NCBI GenBank assembly: GCA_023230665.1
Contig: JALNWY010000049.1
Coordinates: forward strand, 1 to 19,056
Direction of reading: 5' to 3'
Length of the DNA: 19,056 nt
From: Deltaproteobacteria bacterium
GTDB lineage: Bacteria > Desulfobacterota > Desulfomonilia > UBA1062
The stretch's first letter is position 1. Every line of letters starts with the position of its first letter. A model generated the notes under the pieces. It saw only the letters and a program-made list of their open reading frames with translations, had not been told where the DNA came from and made no database searches. Position numbers and translations under genes: made by a program. Below, in pieces: positions 1-7,261 of the stretch.

Positions 1-903
1 TCAGATGAGGCTGGTGCTGAAGTATCGCTCGGCCCTGTCGGGCAGCACGGTGGCAATGATCTTGTCGGCCCCGAATTTCTTGGCCATCTGGATGCAGGCC
101 CACACGTTCGCACCCGACGAGGTCCCTACCAGGAGACCGGCCCTTCGCGCCAGCAGCCGTGATGTCTCCACCGCATCTTCATCGCAGACCTCGATGACCT
201 CGTCGATCAGCGAGGTATCGAGAACCGGTGGGATAAAGCCGTCTCCGATGCCTTCTATCCGATGCAGTCCCGGTTCGTGGCCGAGCAGGGCGGACACGTT
301 CTTCGGCTCCACGGCCACGATGATGGTATCCTTGTTGCGCTCCTTGAGAAATTGTCCCGCACCGCCGAGGGTTCCTCCGGAACCGAGGCCGGATACGAAG
401 ATGTCGACGTGGTGGCGAAGCTGGGTCCAGATCTCCGGGCCGGTGGTCAGATAGTGGGCAAGGGGATTGTCCGGGTTCTCGAACTGCTGGGGGATATAGA
501 CGTCGGGACGGTTTTTCTTGAGCTCCCTCACCGCGTTGATGGCCCCTTCCACGCTCTGTTTTGCCGGGGTGAGGATGAGATCGGCGCCGAGGGCCCGGAT
601 GATCTTCTTGCGCTCTTCACTCATGTTCTCCGGCATGGCGATAGTCACCTTATGGCCCATCAGCCCGCCCACGAGCGCGATCCCGATGCCGGTGTTGCCG
701 GAGGTGGGCTCCGCGATGGTATCCCCAGGCTTGAGCTTCCCCTTTCTCACCGCCTCTTTGAGCATGAACAGCGCCACCCGGTCTTTGATGCTCCCGCCGG
801 GATTCAGGTGCTCGGCTTTGGCAAAGATATTCGCTTCCAGAACGGATTTTAGACAGACAATGGGGGTATTCCCCACCTGGTCAAGGACGTTTTTCGAAAA
901 CAT
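1..903 (-). CDS. cysK: Cysteine synthase (O-acetylserine sulfhydrylase), PLP enzyme
   Basis: Makes L-cysteine from O-acetylserine and sulfide in the cytoplasm, the last step of sulfur assimilation. The 300-residue length is normal for the family. Visible marks are the N-terminal QVGNTP, the PLP-binding lysine in NPGGSIKDR (K40), the substrate loop TSGNTG (67-72), a glycine-rich phosphate-binding loop GSGGTLGG, the VGTSSGAN segment near residue 262, and the typical ending DRAERYFSTSLI. The start is an ATG preceded by a CAGGAG ribosome site (plus-strand ctcctg just upstream of the start). The stop is the first three bases of the window, so the gene is complete. It is separated by 231 bp from the next gene on the same strand and has its own candidate promoter, so it is probably transcribed alone. 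A related fold such as cystathionine beta-synthase is less likely because no regulatory CBS domains follow. Confidence 0.95.
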   Translation of the reverse strand: MFSKNVLDQVGNTPIVCLKSVLEANIFAKAEHLNPGGSIKDRVALFMLKEAVRKGKLKPGDTIAEPTSGNTGIGIALVGGLMGHKVTIAMPENMSEERKKIIRALGADLILTPAKQSVEGAINAVRELKKNRPDVYIPQQFENPDNPLAHYLTTGPEIWTQLRHHVDIFVSGLGSGGTLGGAGQFLKERNKDTIIVAVEPKNVSALLGHEPGLHRIEGIGDGFIPPVLDTSLIDEVIEVCDEDAVETSRLLARRAGLLVGTSSGANVWACIQMAKKFGADKIIATVLPDRAERYFSTSLI

Positions 904-999
904 CGGCTTTCTCCTGACGGCGGTCTTGTTCCTTCATGCTGGTCGATATCGTGCTGCCCGCAAGGAGCGCGCTATCTCCCTGCATGTTCGCCACATTTC

Positions 1000-1028
1000 C
1001 AGATAGTCAACAGGCTCGTACCTGTCAA
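1000..1028 (-). promoter_or_regulatory. Candidate sigma-70 promoter of cysK with a palindrome in the spacer
   Basis: Read on the minus strand there is a perfect -35 hexamer TTGACA (plus 1023-1028), a 17-nt spacer, and a weak -10 TATCTG (plus 1000-1005). This would start RNA near 993 and leave a leader of about 90 nt before cysK. The spacer holds the inverted repeat ACAGG-N6-CCTGT (plus arms 1010-1014 and 1021-1025), a possible operator. A second inverted repeat, CTATCT/AGATAG (972-977 and 1001-1006), overlaps the -10. The rest of the 904-1134 gap holds one GC hairpin (GCCGGG-AAAG-CCCGGC, 1059-1074) without a T-run, which could weakly end the upstream operon. The -10 is poor, so confidence is limited. 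Confidence 0.38.
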
Positions 1029-1134
1029 GAGACAAAAGAGCAGTTCATCTTTGAATGGGCCGGGAAAGCCCGGCTCGGGGCAAGGCTGCTTCTTGAGCGC
1101 AGCTGTTTCACAAGGCCGCCCATATGATGGATGA

Positions 1135-1980
1135 CTATGAAGAGGGCCTCTGGTAAAGCCTCTCCCGGAAGACCCTTAAGGCTTCCGCATCGAGGCCGCA
1201 GGAGCCGATTGTCAGACCGCCCTGGCCGGGGCCGTGGTAGTCGGTGCCGCCGGTGACGAGCAGGCCGTGCTCCTGGGCGATCTGCGTAAAGAACCTTTTC
1301 TGGGACCGCGTATGCTCGGGATAGGATATCTCGATGCCCATCAGCCCGTAATCGGCGAGCTCGCGGATAAACCTGCGGAATTCGGGCTTTTCGAGATCCA
1401 GGGTAAAGGGGTGGGCGAGAACCGGGATGCCGTTGTGCGCGAGGATGGTTCGGACAGCCTCCCGAGGGCTCATCTTTTCCTTCTCCACGTACGCGGGCCT
1501 GCCCTTTGCCAGATAACGCGAGAACGCCTCGTCGAAATCCCTGACAGAACCCTTGTTGATGAGGGCTTTTGCAATATGGGGACGCCCGACCTGGGCATTG
1601 CCCGCGATCCTCAGGACATCTTCGAGGGAAATGTCGATTCCCAGCCTGTTGAGCTTCTCGACCATCCGGGGAAACCTGAGCTTTCTCGCCTCCTGCAGGG
1701 GCTTCAATGCCTGTTCGAAACCCTGTGGATACGAAGGGAAATACCCGAGGATATGCAAAGTTCCCGGCTCGAAGACTGCACTGATCTCCACGCCGGCGAT
1801 CACCTCGATGCCGTGCTTCTTGGCCGAGTCCAGGGCCTCCTGCGTGCCTGCCACGGTGTCGTGGTCAGTGACGGCCACCGCGTCGATGCCGCTGTAGCGC
1901 GCCTGGGAAACGACCTGCTCCGGGTCGAGATCCCCGTCGGATGCCCGGGTATGAACATGAAGATCGGCTCTGATATGCAA
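1135..1980 (-). CDS. PHP-domain phosphoesterase (RNase AM / nucleoside 3',5'-bisphosphate phosphatase family)
   Basis: A 281-residue metal-dependent PHP hydrolase. The metal ligands are easy to see: HVH (H8, H10) in ADLHVHTRASDG, D15, DHD (39-41) in AVTDHDTVAG, E65 in GVEIS, H76, then LAHP and the C-terminal GGTDYHG. Family members of this size (YciV/TrpH, RnaAM) remove 5'-terminal nucleotides from short RNAs and dephosphorylate 3',5'-bisphosphonucleotides; the exact substrate here is inferred from family only. The start is a TTG: the first PHP motif begins at residue 6, so no later start is possible, and no in-frame ATG is close upstream. The gene begins 4 nt after the response regulator stop, which suggests translational coupling as the last gene of a three-gene unit. 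Confidence 0.85.
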   Translation of the reverse strand: MHIRADLHVHTRASDGDLDPEQVVSQARYSGIDAVAVTDHDTVAGTQEALDSAKKHGIEVIAGVEISAVFEPGTLHILGYFPSYPQGFEQALKPLQEARKLRFPRMVEKLNRLGIDISLEDVLRIAGNAQVGRPHIAKALINKGSVRDFDEAFSRYLAKGRPAYVEKEKMSPREAVRTILAHNGIPVLAHPFTLDLEKPEFRRFIRELADYGLMGIEISYPEHTRSQKRFFTQIAQEHGLLVTGGTDYHGPGQGGLTIGSCGLDAEALRVFRERLYQRPSS

Positions 1981-1984
1981 ACCG

Positions 1985-2356
1985 CTACTCTTTTCCGGGC
2001 ACCGAAGCCTCCAGCACTTGAGCTATCTTGTTCTTCAGCTCTGTCAGATCCGAGGATTTGACCACGTATGCATCGGCTGCTATGGATTTGATATCCACCT
2101 TGTAGCTTCCATAAGCGCTGCAGAGAATGACCGGCAGGTTGTAATACTTGTTCCGGATCTCCTGCAGAACATCCAGACCGCTTGTCGAGACCATTTTTAT
2201 ATCCAGGACGACCACATCGGGTTTTTCCCGTTCAATGCGCGGAAGGATGTCCTTACCGTCGGCTGCCAGCGCCACGTCATACCCCTCTTCCTTCAGCTCT
2301 TCGGAATACAGCAGCCTGATATGTTTTTCATCGTCAACGATCAATACCTTTGCCAT
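1985..2356 (-). CDS. Single-domain response regulator (CheY-like receiver)
   Basis: The 123 residues are only a receiver domain, with no output domain. The acidic pocket D8-D9, phospho-acceptor D52 (VVVLDIKM), switch residue S80 (VILCSAYGS) and conserved lysine K100 (YVVKSSDL) are all in place, so it should be phosphorylatable. Such proteins relay a histidine-kinase signal by protein-protein contact or serve as phosphate sinks. No cognate kinase is in the window. The start is ATG with a strong AGGAAAGGAG ribosome site. The gene lies 17 nt behind the glycosyltransferase and 4 nt ahead of the PHP gene, so the three are likely co-transcribed. Controlling or being controlled together with the glycosyltransferase is a guess from position. 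The related Spo0F/CheY-type receivers cannot be separated further by eye. Confidence 0.9.
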   Translation of the reverse strand: MAKVLIVDDEKHIRLLYSEELKEEGYDVALAADGKDILPRIEREKPDVVVLDIKMVSTSGLDVLQEIRNKYYNLPVILCSAYGSYKVDIKSIAADAYVVKSSDLTELKNKIAQVLEASVPGKE

Positions 2357-2373
2357 GAGCTACTCCTTTCCTG

Positions 2374-3588
2374 TTAGGTCCACCTGTCTATGAGGTATGG
2401 TTTTGTCTGTTCAAAAACCAGGCACATGTCCTCGAGGAATTCCTCTGCCTGCTGTATGGACATACCCTGGGTCTTGTTGACGAACGACAGGGTCATGCCA
2501 TAGTACAGAGGAATGAGCACCTCGATCACCTTGGTTCGCTCCAGGCTCTGCTGGTGGTATGCCAGCGCGAAGTCGAAGAGTACCTTGGCCCATACCGTGA
2601 CCGGCATCTCGAAATGATCCATGCTCAAAGACGCAACTTCCCGCACCTTCTGGAGGTTCTCGAAAGAGAAGATGGAGCGGTACACGCCCCAGTTGGCATG
2701 AAACCCTTCCCGGAACCGCTGGTAGAGCTTTTCTTTATTCACTGCGACCGCAGGAGGCATCTCCACCTCGCCAAGGCCGAAGCCATAGATGGCTGTCGGC
2801 TTGCTCCACTTGGTGGACCTCCACTTGTCACGATACGCGATCATGAGATGAAAGATGGTGCCGATCACCTGTCGGAACATGGGGCCGAGGTCAGCGGCGG
2901 GGTCCTTGGGCTTGTGGACCTTGGGCCTGCCCATGAACGCCTGGCAGATGGGCACGCCCTCGTTCATGGCGATGGTGGTCATCCATGCATCGATGCCGAA
3001 CTGGCTTACGTCCTCGTTCCACAGACCGCTTTTCAGGTATATGCCCGCCATGGTCCCGGAGAAGCCGAAGTCTCCTCCGATGGGCTGCCTGACCCGCCTG
3101 CCATAGAGGCACCTGGTCAGCGGGTAGGCGATATTGTTCGTGATGGTCCCGTCGTATTTATGCCTCACGTACAGCGGGGCAACGAATCCGAAGTCGTTGA
3201 AGAGCGGTTCGCCCAGGTTCTTGATCCATCGGGATGTAATACTCTTGAGATCAGCGTCCACCACCACCACCGCCTTGGCGTCGAGTTCCAGCACTTTTCT
3301 GAACAGGTTCTTGAAATTGTTTCCCTTTCCCTTCACCCCCTTGGGTGTGGAGAGATAGATTTTGGGGATTCCCTGGGTGTCCGTGTTCAGGAAGACCGTG
3401 CCCGTCCCGTCGGTGCTGCTGTTGTCGCAATTGATAATGACCGGACTCAAATGGCTGAAGTGCTCCTTGAGTCCCAAGGCAGCCTGGAGGGTCGGAAAGC
3501 TTATGGTCGACGCCTCGTTGTATGAGGGGATCCCCACGACTATATCTGCCTGTGTAATGTTCATCGGATTATCTTCTAGGGCCTTCAT
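2374..3588 (-). CDS. GT-A glycosyltransferase, GT81-like (glucosyl-3-phosphoglycerate synthase-like)
   Basis: A GT-A fold sugar transferase of about 404 residues. Numbered from the chosen ATG: IPSYNE (20-25) at the nucleotide-sugar site, the NSSTDGTG strand-turn, GVKGKG (84-89), the metal motif DAD (111-113), a glycine-rich acceptor loop QPIGGDFGFSG (from 168), and a histidine in KVHKPKD (223) placed like the third metal ligand of GpgS. The C-terminal 170 residues are helical, with no clear transmembrane segment, so it is probably cytosolic. Family 81 enzymes transfer glucose to 3-phosphoglycerate in making glucosylglycerate; this product is only an analogy, and no partner phosphatase is adjacent. 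Start choice: a GGGAG site (plus 3597-3601) lies 8 nt before ATG 3588; the TTG at 3603 would add five residues but sits on that site. It heads the operon with the receiver and PHP genes. Confidence 0.75.
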   Translation of the reverse strand: MKALEDNPMNITQADIVVGIPSYNEASTISFPTLQAALGLKEHFSHLSPVIINCDNSSTDGTGTVFLNTDTQGIPKIYLSTPKGVKGKGNNFKNLFRKVLELDAKAVVVVDADLKSITSRWIKNLGEPLFNDFGFVAPLYVRHKYDGTITNNIAYPLTRCLYGRRVRQPIGGDFGFSGTMAGIYLKSGLWNEDVSQFGIDAWMTTIAMNEGVPICQAFMGRPKVHKPKDPAADLGPMFRQVIGTIFHLMIAYRDKWRSTKWSKPTAIYGFGLGEVEMPPAVAVNKEKLYQRFREGFHANWGVYRSIFSFENLQKVREVASLSMDHFEMPVTVWAKVLFDFALAYHQQSLERTKVIEVLIPLYYGMTLSFVNKTQGMSIQQAEEFLEDMCLVFEQTKPYLIDRWT

Positions 3589-3596
3589 GCATTCAT

Positions 3597-3601
3597 CTCC
3601 C
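3597..3601 (-). promoter_or_regulatory. Ribosome binding site that fixes the glycosyltransferase start
   Basis: GGGAG on the minus strand, 8 nt before ATG 3588. Using the in-frame TTG at 3601-3603 instead would put this site inside the coding region, so the ATG is preferred. Further upstream on the minus strand a TATGAT (plus 3614-3619) could be a -10 box, but no good -35 is spaced from it. The rest of the 3604-3817 gap shows nothing convincing on either strand. Confidence 0.5.
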
Positions 3602-3817
3602 AAAAATCATGGTATCATATTATTCTCTGTCATTTGATATTGATTGGCAACAGAAAATTCCTCAATGTCGGACTGCCCGGTAAACCCTGCCCGAGAAAAT
3701 CCGTGAAGTGCTCCCTCTTTCCCGCTCATCGATGCATCTGCCGCCAATTCCCGCAGAACCACAGGTGAAATGCATCCTTGTGTTTTCCCGATATCTGTGT
3801 GAATCTATTTTATTCCC

Positions 3818-5500
3818 ATGGCGACGCAAGACAAACCCATTATCGTACAGAGCGACGGGAGTATCCTGCTCGAGGTGCAATCTCCCGAATTCGAATGTGC
3901 CCGTGATGCTGTTCTGCCGTTCGCGGAGCTGATAAAGTCGCCCGAGTACGTGCACACCTACCGGGTGACACCGCTGAGCATCTGGAATGCGGCCGCCCTC
4001 GGGATTTCCTGCGAGGAGGTCTTTCAGGCCCTCAGGCGCTATTCCCGTTATGAAATCCCGGAAGGGGTGCTCTACAGGATCCGGGACGCATTCGGCCGCT
4101 GGGATGCTGTCCGGCTGACAAAACATGACGGGCAGGGACTGCTGGTGGAGACGAGAACCGCGGAGATTCTGGAAGAGATCCTGGGAAAGCCGGGTATCCG
4201 GGAGACGGTCCGGGAGCAGGTGTCCCCCCGGGCCTGCCTCATCGACGCCCAGGTGCGCGGGCGCTTCAAACACCTGCTCGTCAAGGCCGGATTTCCCGTG
4301 CACGACCTGGTGGGGTATGATCCCGGTGAGCATCTCGATATCCGAGTGAGGGGCAACACCCTCTCGGGGCGCGAATTTGCGTTCCGCCGGTACCAGAAAG
4401 AGGCATGCGATCACTTCTGGGCAGGGGGAAGCGCCCGGGGCGGTCAGGGCATTGTGGTGCTTCCCTGCGGGGCGGGCAAGACCATCGTGGGCATCGAGGT
4501 CATGGAACAGGCAAAGACCCAGACCCTGGTCATGTGCACCAATGTCTCTGCCGTGCGGCAGTGGATCGCCGAGCTTTTGGACAAGACCAGCCTGGGCCCT
4601 GATGAGGTCGGTGAGTACTCGGGCCAGAAAAAAGAGGTGCGCCCGGTCACGGTCACCACCTACCAGATACTCACCTATCGCAAGAGCAGGCAGGGGCCCT
4701 TCGAGCACATGCAGCTCATGAAGGCCAGAAACTGGGGTCTGCTCGTGTATGACGAGGTGCACGTGGTGCCCGCGCCGGTATTCCGGGCCACCACGGAGAT
4801 CCAGGCAAAGAGGCGTCTTGGTCTCACGGCCACCCTCATCCGGGAGGACGGCCTGGAAGAGGACGCCTTTTCGCTCGTGGGTCCCAAGTGCTATGATGTG
4901 CCCTGGAAGGAGCTCGAGCATAAGGGCTTCATCGCGCAGGCGTGCTGCTACGAGATCCGCCTGCCCCTTCCTGCAGAAAAGCAGCGGGAGTATGCGATAT
5001 CCGGAGACCGGGACCAGTTCAGGATCGCCTCCGAAAACACGCTGAAAGACCGGGCCGCTCAGCGCATCATAGGGAAGCATGCCGACGAGCCAGTGCTGGT
5101 CATCGGGCAGTATGTGAGCCAGCTCAGGAGGATAGCCGACACCCTTCGCGCCCCCCTGATCACGGGCTCGACGCCCAACGCCAGGCGGGATGATCTCTAT
5201 GCCGCTTTCAGGAGGGGGGAGATCCCGGTGCTGGTGGTTTCCAAGGTGGCCAATTTCGCCATCGATCTCCCGGATGCGTCCGTGGCCATCCAGGTCTCGG
5301 GGACTTTCGGATCCAGGCAGGAAGAGGCCCAGAGGCTGGGAAGGATACTCAGGCCCAAGGACCGTATTTCCATGTTCTATACCCTGGTGAGCAGGAGGAC
5401 CTCTGAAGAGGATTTCGCCCACAAGCGGCAGATTTTCCTTGCGGAGCAGGGCTACAAATACACTATCGAGGAGTGGGAGCACCGTGACATCGACCTATGA
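3818..5500 (+). CDS. XPB/Ssl2-type superfamily 2 DNA helicase
   Basis: A 560-residue SF2 helicase of the XPB type, the family of the eukaryotic TFIIH/repair helicase and its archaeal and bacterial relatives. The N-terminal ~180 residues match the place of the XPB damage-recognition region. Then come RRYQKEA (190-196), Walker A LPCGAGKT (215-222), DEVH (312-315), LTAT (336-339) and directly after it RED (342-344), a hallmark of XPB. The second RecA domain has STPNARRDDLYAAF and motif VI QEEAQRLGRILRPK (501-514) with its arginine finger. All catalytic residues look intact. The start is ATG 3818, the first start codon after an in-frame stop at 3800-3802; no strong ribosome site precedes it. Its last 17 nt overlap the next gene, so the pair is surely co-expressed. 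Its role in bacteria is unsettled: nucleotide excision repair or other DNA remodelling. Confidence 0.93.
   Translation: MATQDKPIIVQSDGSILLEVQSPEFECARDAVLPFAELIKSPEYVHTYRVTPLSIWNAAALGISCEEVFQALRRYSRYEIPEGVLYRIRDAFGRWDAVRLTKHDGQGLLVETRTAEILEEILGKPGIRETVREQVSPRACLIDAQVRGRFKHLLVKAGFPVHDLVGYDPGEHLDIRVRGNTLSGREFAFRRYQKEACDHFWAGGSARGGQGIVVLPCGAGKTIVGIEVMEQAKTQTLVMCTNVSAVRQWIAELLDKTSLGPDEVGEYSGQKKEVRPVTVTTYQILTYRKSRQGPFEHMQLMKARNWGLLVYDEVHVVPAPVFRATTEIQAKRRLGLTATLIREDGLEEDAFSLVGPKCYDVPWKELEHKGFIAQACCYEIRLPLPAEKQREYAISGDRDQFRIASENTLKDRAAQRIIGKHADEPVLVIGQYVSQLRRIADTLRAPLITGSTPNARRDDLYAAFRRGEIPVLVVSKVANFAIDLPDASVAIQVSGTFGSRQEEAQRLGRILRPKDRISMFYTLVSRRTSEEDFAHKRQIFLAEQGYKYTIEEWEHRDIDL
5475..5479 (+). promoter_or_regulatory. 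Ribosome binding site that fixes the GTG start of the helicase partner
   Basis: GGGAG 4 nt before GTG 5484, with GAGGAG (5468-5473) just upstream of it. Both lie inside the end of the helicase gene. This supports GTG 5484 over the in-frame ATG at 5439, which has no comparable site and would give a 62-nt overlap. Confidence 0.55.
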
Positions 5501-7238
5501 TCTCGTATCCCGTATCCCGGCCTACATGGTGGAAATACTCTCCACCCGCATACTCGGGAGACCGGCCGACTCCCGCAGGCTCGCGGAGGAGCTGAGCAAT
5601 GAGACAAGGCTCAGGAGGGCACTCGAGGATCTCACCGACAGGCAGTTCACCCTGCTTCTCGACCTCTATGAACTCGGCGGGAGCGTTCCCTGGGAAGTGC
5701 TCACGGCCGTTCATCTCTCCGGGCGCGACACGCTCAGAGAAGATCTCTCCGTGCTCGGCGCCAGGGGAGTCGTGTTTCAGGGAGGACTCTCGGGGAGAGA
5801 CCCGGTCATCCTCCTCCCATCGCTCTATTCCCTTCTGGATGAGGTTCGCAGGCGGCATTTTGCCGACGCGAGCGAAATCACCTGGACCGAGCCGCGACAG
5901 GCGGGTATCCGTGGGCACATCGCCTTGCTCAACGCGCTTCGTGTGTCGCGGATACGCTGCAGGTCGGGGATGGAACCCTTCAAGCGGGGCTGGCAGTTTC
6001 TGGAGGAACGGCTGGGTCCGCTGCCGGAATGCGAGCGCGTGTACTGGGAGCTCGTGGAGCTTGGCTGCATCGAGGAGAAAAACGGGGTCCTGAATATCTC
6101 TCCGGAGGCTGCCAGAGAGCTTGCGGCCGAGGGCGACGCCCGGTATCCCCTGTGGAGATTCATCCGCTCGTGCAAGGCCTATCCCGGCCTGGATCACAAG
6201 GCCTTCATCCTGATGGGAGACAGTGCCCTCCAGAAGGACTACCTCCTCAGGTCTCTGAAGAACTTCATTCTCAGCCGGGACCCGGATGAGGCCGGTGTGG
6301 AAGGCATGGTTCGCGGGCTGATCGGGCAGTGGATCGATCTGGGAGTCATGCAGGCGGACCGTGCAAACCAGTGGCTCAAGTTCGCGGAGCCGGTCTACCA
6401 GGCGTTGAAGGCCGGCAGGGTCGAGATCTCGCTCAAGGCCTATGGTGAAGAGGTCGTGGTACAACCGGATATGGAAGTCCTGGTGCCTGGAGACTTCGAT
6501 CCCGTTGATCTGCTGGACCTCGGCGAGATTGCGGATATCCTGCGCACCGATGTGGTCAGTATCTACCGGATCACCAAGCGGTCCATATCCCGTGCGCTTC
6601 GCCTGAGATGGGATGCCGAAAAGATCGGCGCCTTTCTCGAGAGGATCTCGCGCCACGAGCTTCCCGACAACGTGAGTAAGACTATCCGGGGCTGGGTCAT
6701 GGCGCACACCGATGCCCGTATCCTCCGCGGGACCTTTCTCGTACTGACCGATGCGGACGGCGCACTGCCTCCGGGGTTGGACGAAGTGTTCCCCGGGCTC
6801 TACCGGGTTCCGGAAAACCGCGAGGACGAGGTTTTGGCCTCACTTGCCAAGAATGACGTGATCGTAAGGGGGGCAACACCTTCGCGGAGGGAGGGCGACC
6901 AGGGAGCGACCTGGGGAATGATGGCGCCCAAGAAGCTCATGCAGAAGAAGGGGTGGAAAGAAGCCCGAAAGGAGGGGATCTTCCCATTCGGCATGGTGAC
7001 CCCGCTTCCCTACGGTACAAAGGGTGAAGGAATCTTTGAGAAGGCCCTTCTCGACGGCAGATCAGTCGTCATCTTCTATCCCAGGCATGGCTACGGAGAG
7101 ATTCAGGTAAAAAAGATCAACCCCGTGTATCTGTTCCGCAAAGGGGGTGTTCCTTTTGTAGAGGCATTCTGCGAGGACACCGGCGAAGGCGAGATGTTCG
7201 ACCTCACCAAGATCAGAGCCATGCTGTTGAACTGCTGA
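5484..7238 (+). CDS. XPB-associated protein with Helicase_C_3-like and WYL-like domains
   Basis: A 584-residue protein translated from a GTG inside the XPB gene. It carries no Walker A or DEAD motif, so it is not itself a helicase. The N-terminal ~300 residues are helical with winged-helix-like stretches (for example TDRQFTLLLDLYELGG and YWELVELGCIEEKNGVLNIS). Residues about 313-410 match the Helicase_C_3 (XPB/Ssl2-associated) pattern: VVVQPDMEVLVPGDFD, LGEIADILRTDVVSIYRIT, then KTIRGWV. The last ~67 residues (from 518) look like a WYL-type beta-barrel: VVIFYPR, the conserved NPVYLF turn, FVEAFCED, and MFDLTKI. Mycobacterial XPB also has a Helicase_C_3 protein encoded beside it, so this pairing is known; the WYL-like call is mine from pattern only. 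A DNA-binding or regulatory partner of XPB is the likeliest role. It converges with the protease gene, 5 bp apart. Confidence 0.8.
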   Translation: MTSTYDLVSRIPAYMVEILSTRILGRPADSRRLAEELSNETRLRRALEDLTDRQFTLLLDLYELGGSVPWEVLTAVHLSGRDTLREDLSVLGARGVVFQGGLSGRDPVILLPSLYSLLDEVRRRHFADASEITWTEPRQAGIRGHIALLNALRVSRIRCRSGMEPFKRGWQFLEERLGPLPECERVYWELVELGCIEEKNGVLNISPEAARELAAEGDARYPLWRFIRSCKAYPGLDHKAFILMGDSALQKDYLLRSLKNFILSRDPDEAGVEGMVRGLIGQWIDLGVMQADRANQWLKFAEPVYQALKAGRVEISLKAYGEEVVVQPDMEVLVPGDFDPVDLLDLGEIADILRTDVVSIYRITKRSISRALRLRWDAEKIGAFLERISRHELPDNVSKTIRGWVMAHTDARILRGTFLVLTDADGALPPGLDEVFPGLYRVPENREDEVLASLAKNDVIVRGATPSRREGDQGATWGMMAPKKLMQKKGWKEARKEGIFPFGMVTPLPYGTKGEGIFEKALLDGRSVVIFYPRHGYGEIQVKKINPVYLFRKGGVPFVEAFCEDTGEGEMFDLTKIRAMLLNC

Positions 7239-7261
7239 AAAGATCATGAAGTCCTGATCTT
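7237..7261 (-). terminator. Possible weak terminator between convergent genes
   Basis: A perfect 7-bp inverted repeat AAGATCA-N8-TGATCTT (arms 7240-7246 and 7255-7261) spans the 5-bp gap between the two stop codons and includes the stop of the protease gene. On the minus strand it is followed by TTTT. The stem is AT-rich and the T-run is short, so it would be a weak terminator at best. Confidence 0.3.

Noticed and set aside
1059..1074. GC hairpin as a rho-independent terminator of the PHP operon
   Set aside because: Stem of six pairs with no following T-run on either strand.
2554..3525. 323-codon frame opposite the glycosyltransferase
   Set aside because: Shadow of the GT81-like gene, no motifs of its own.
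3625..3665. Sigma-54-like GG...TTGCC in front of the glycosyltransferase
   Set aside because: GG-to-GC distance is one base too long and the TGGC half is poor.
3662..5482. 606-codon open frame antisense to the XPB helicase gene
   Set aside because: The plus-strand protein has all helicase motifs in order; the antisense translation has low complexity typical of GC-rich shadow frames and no recognisable domain.
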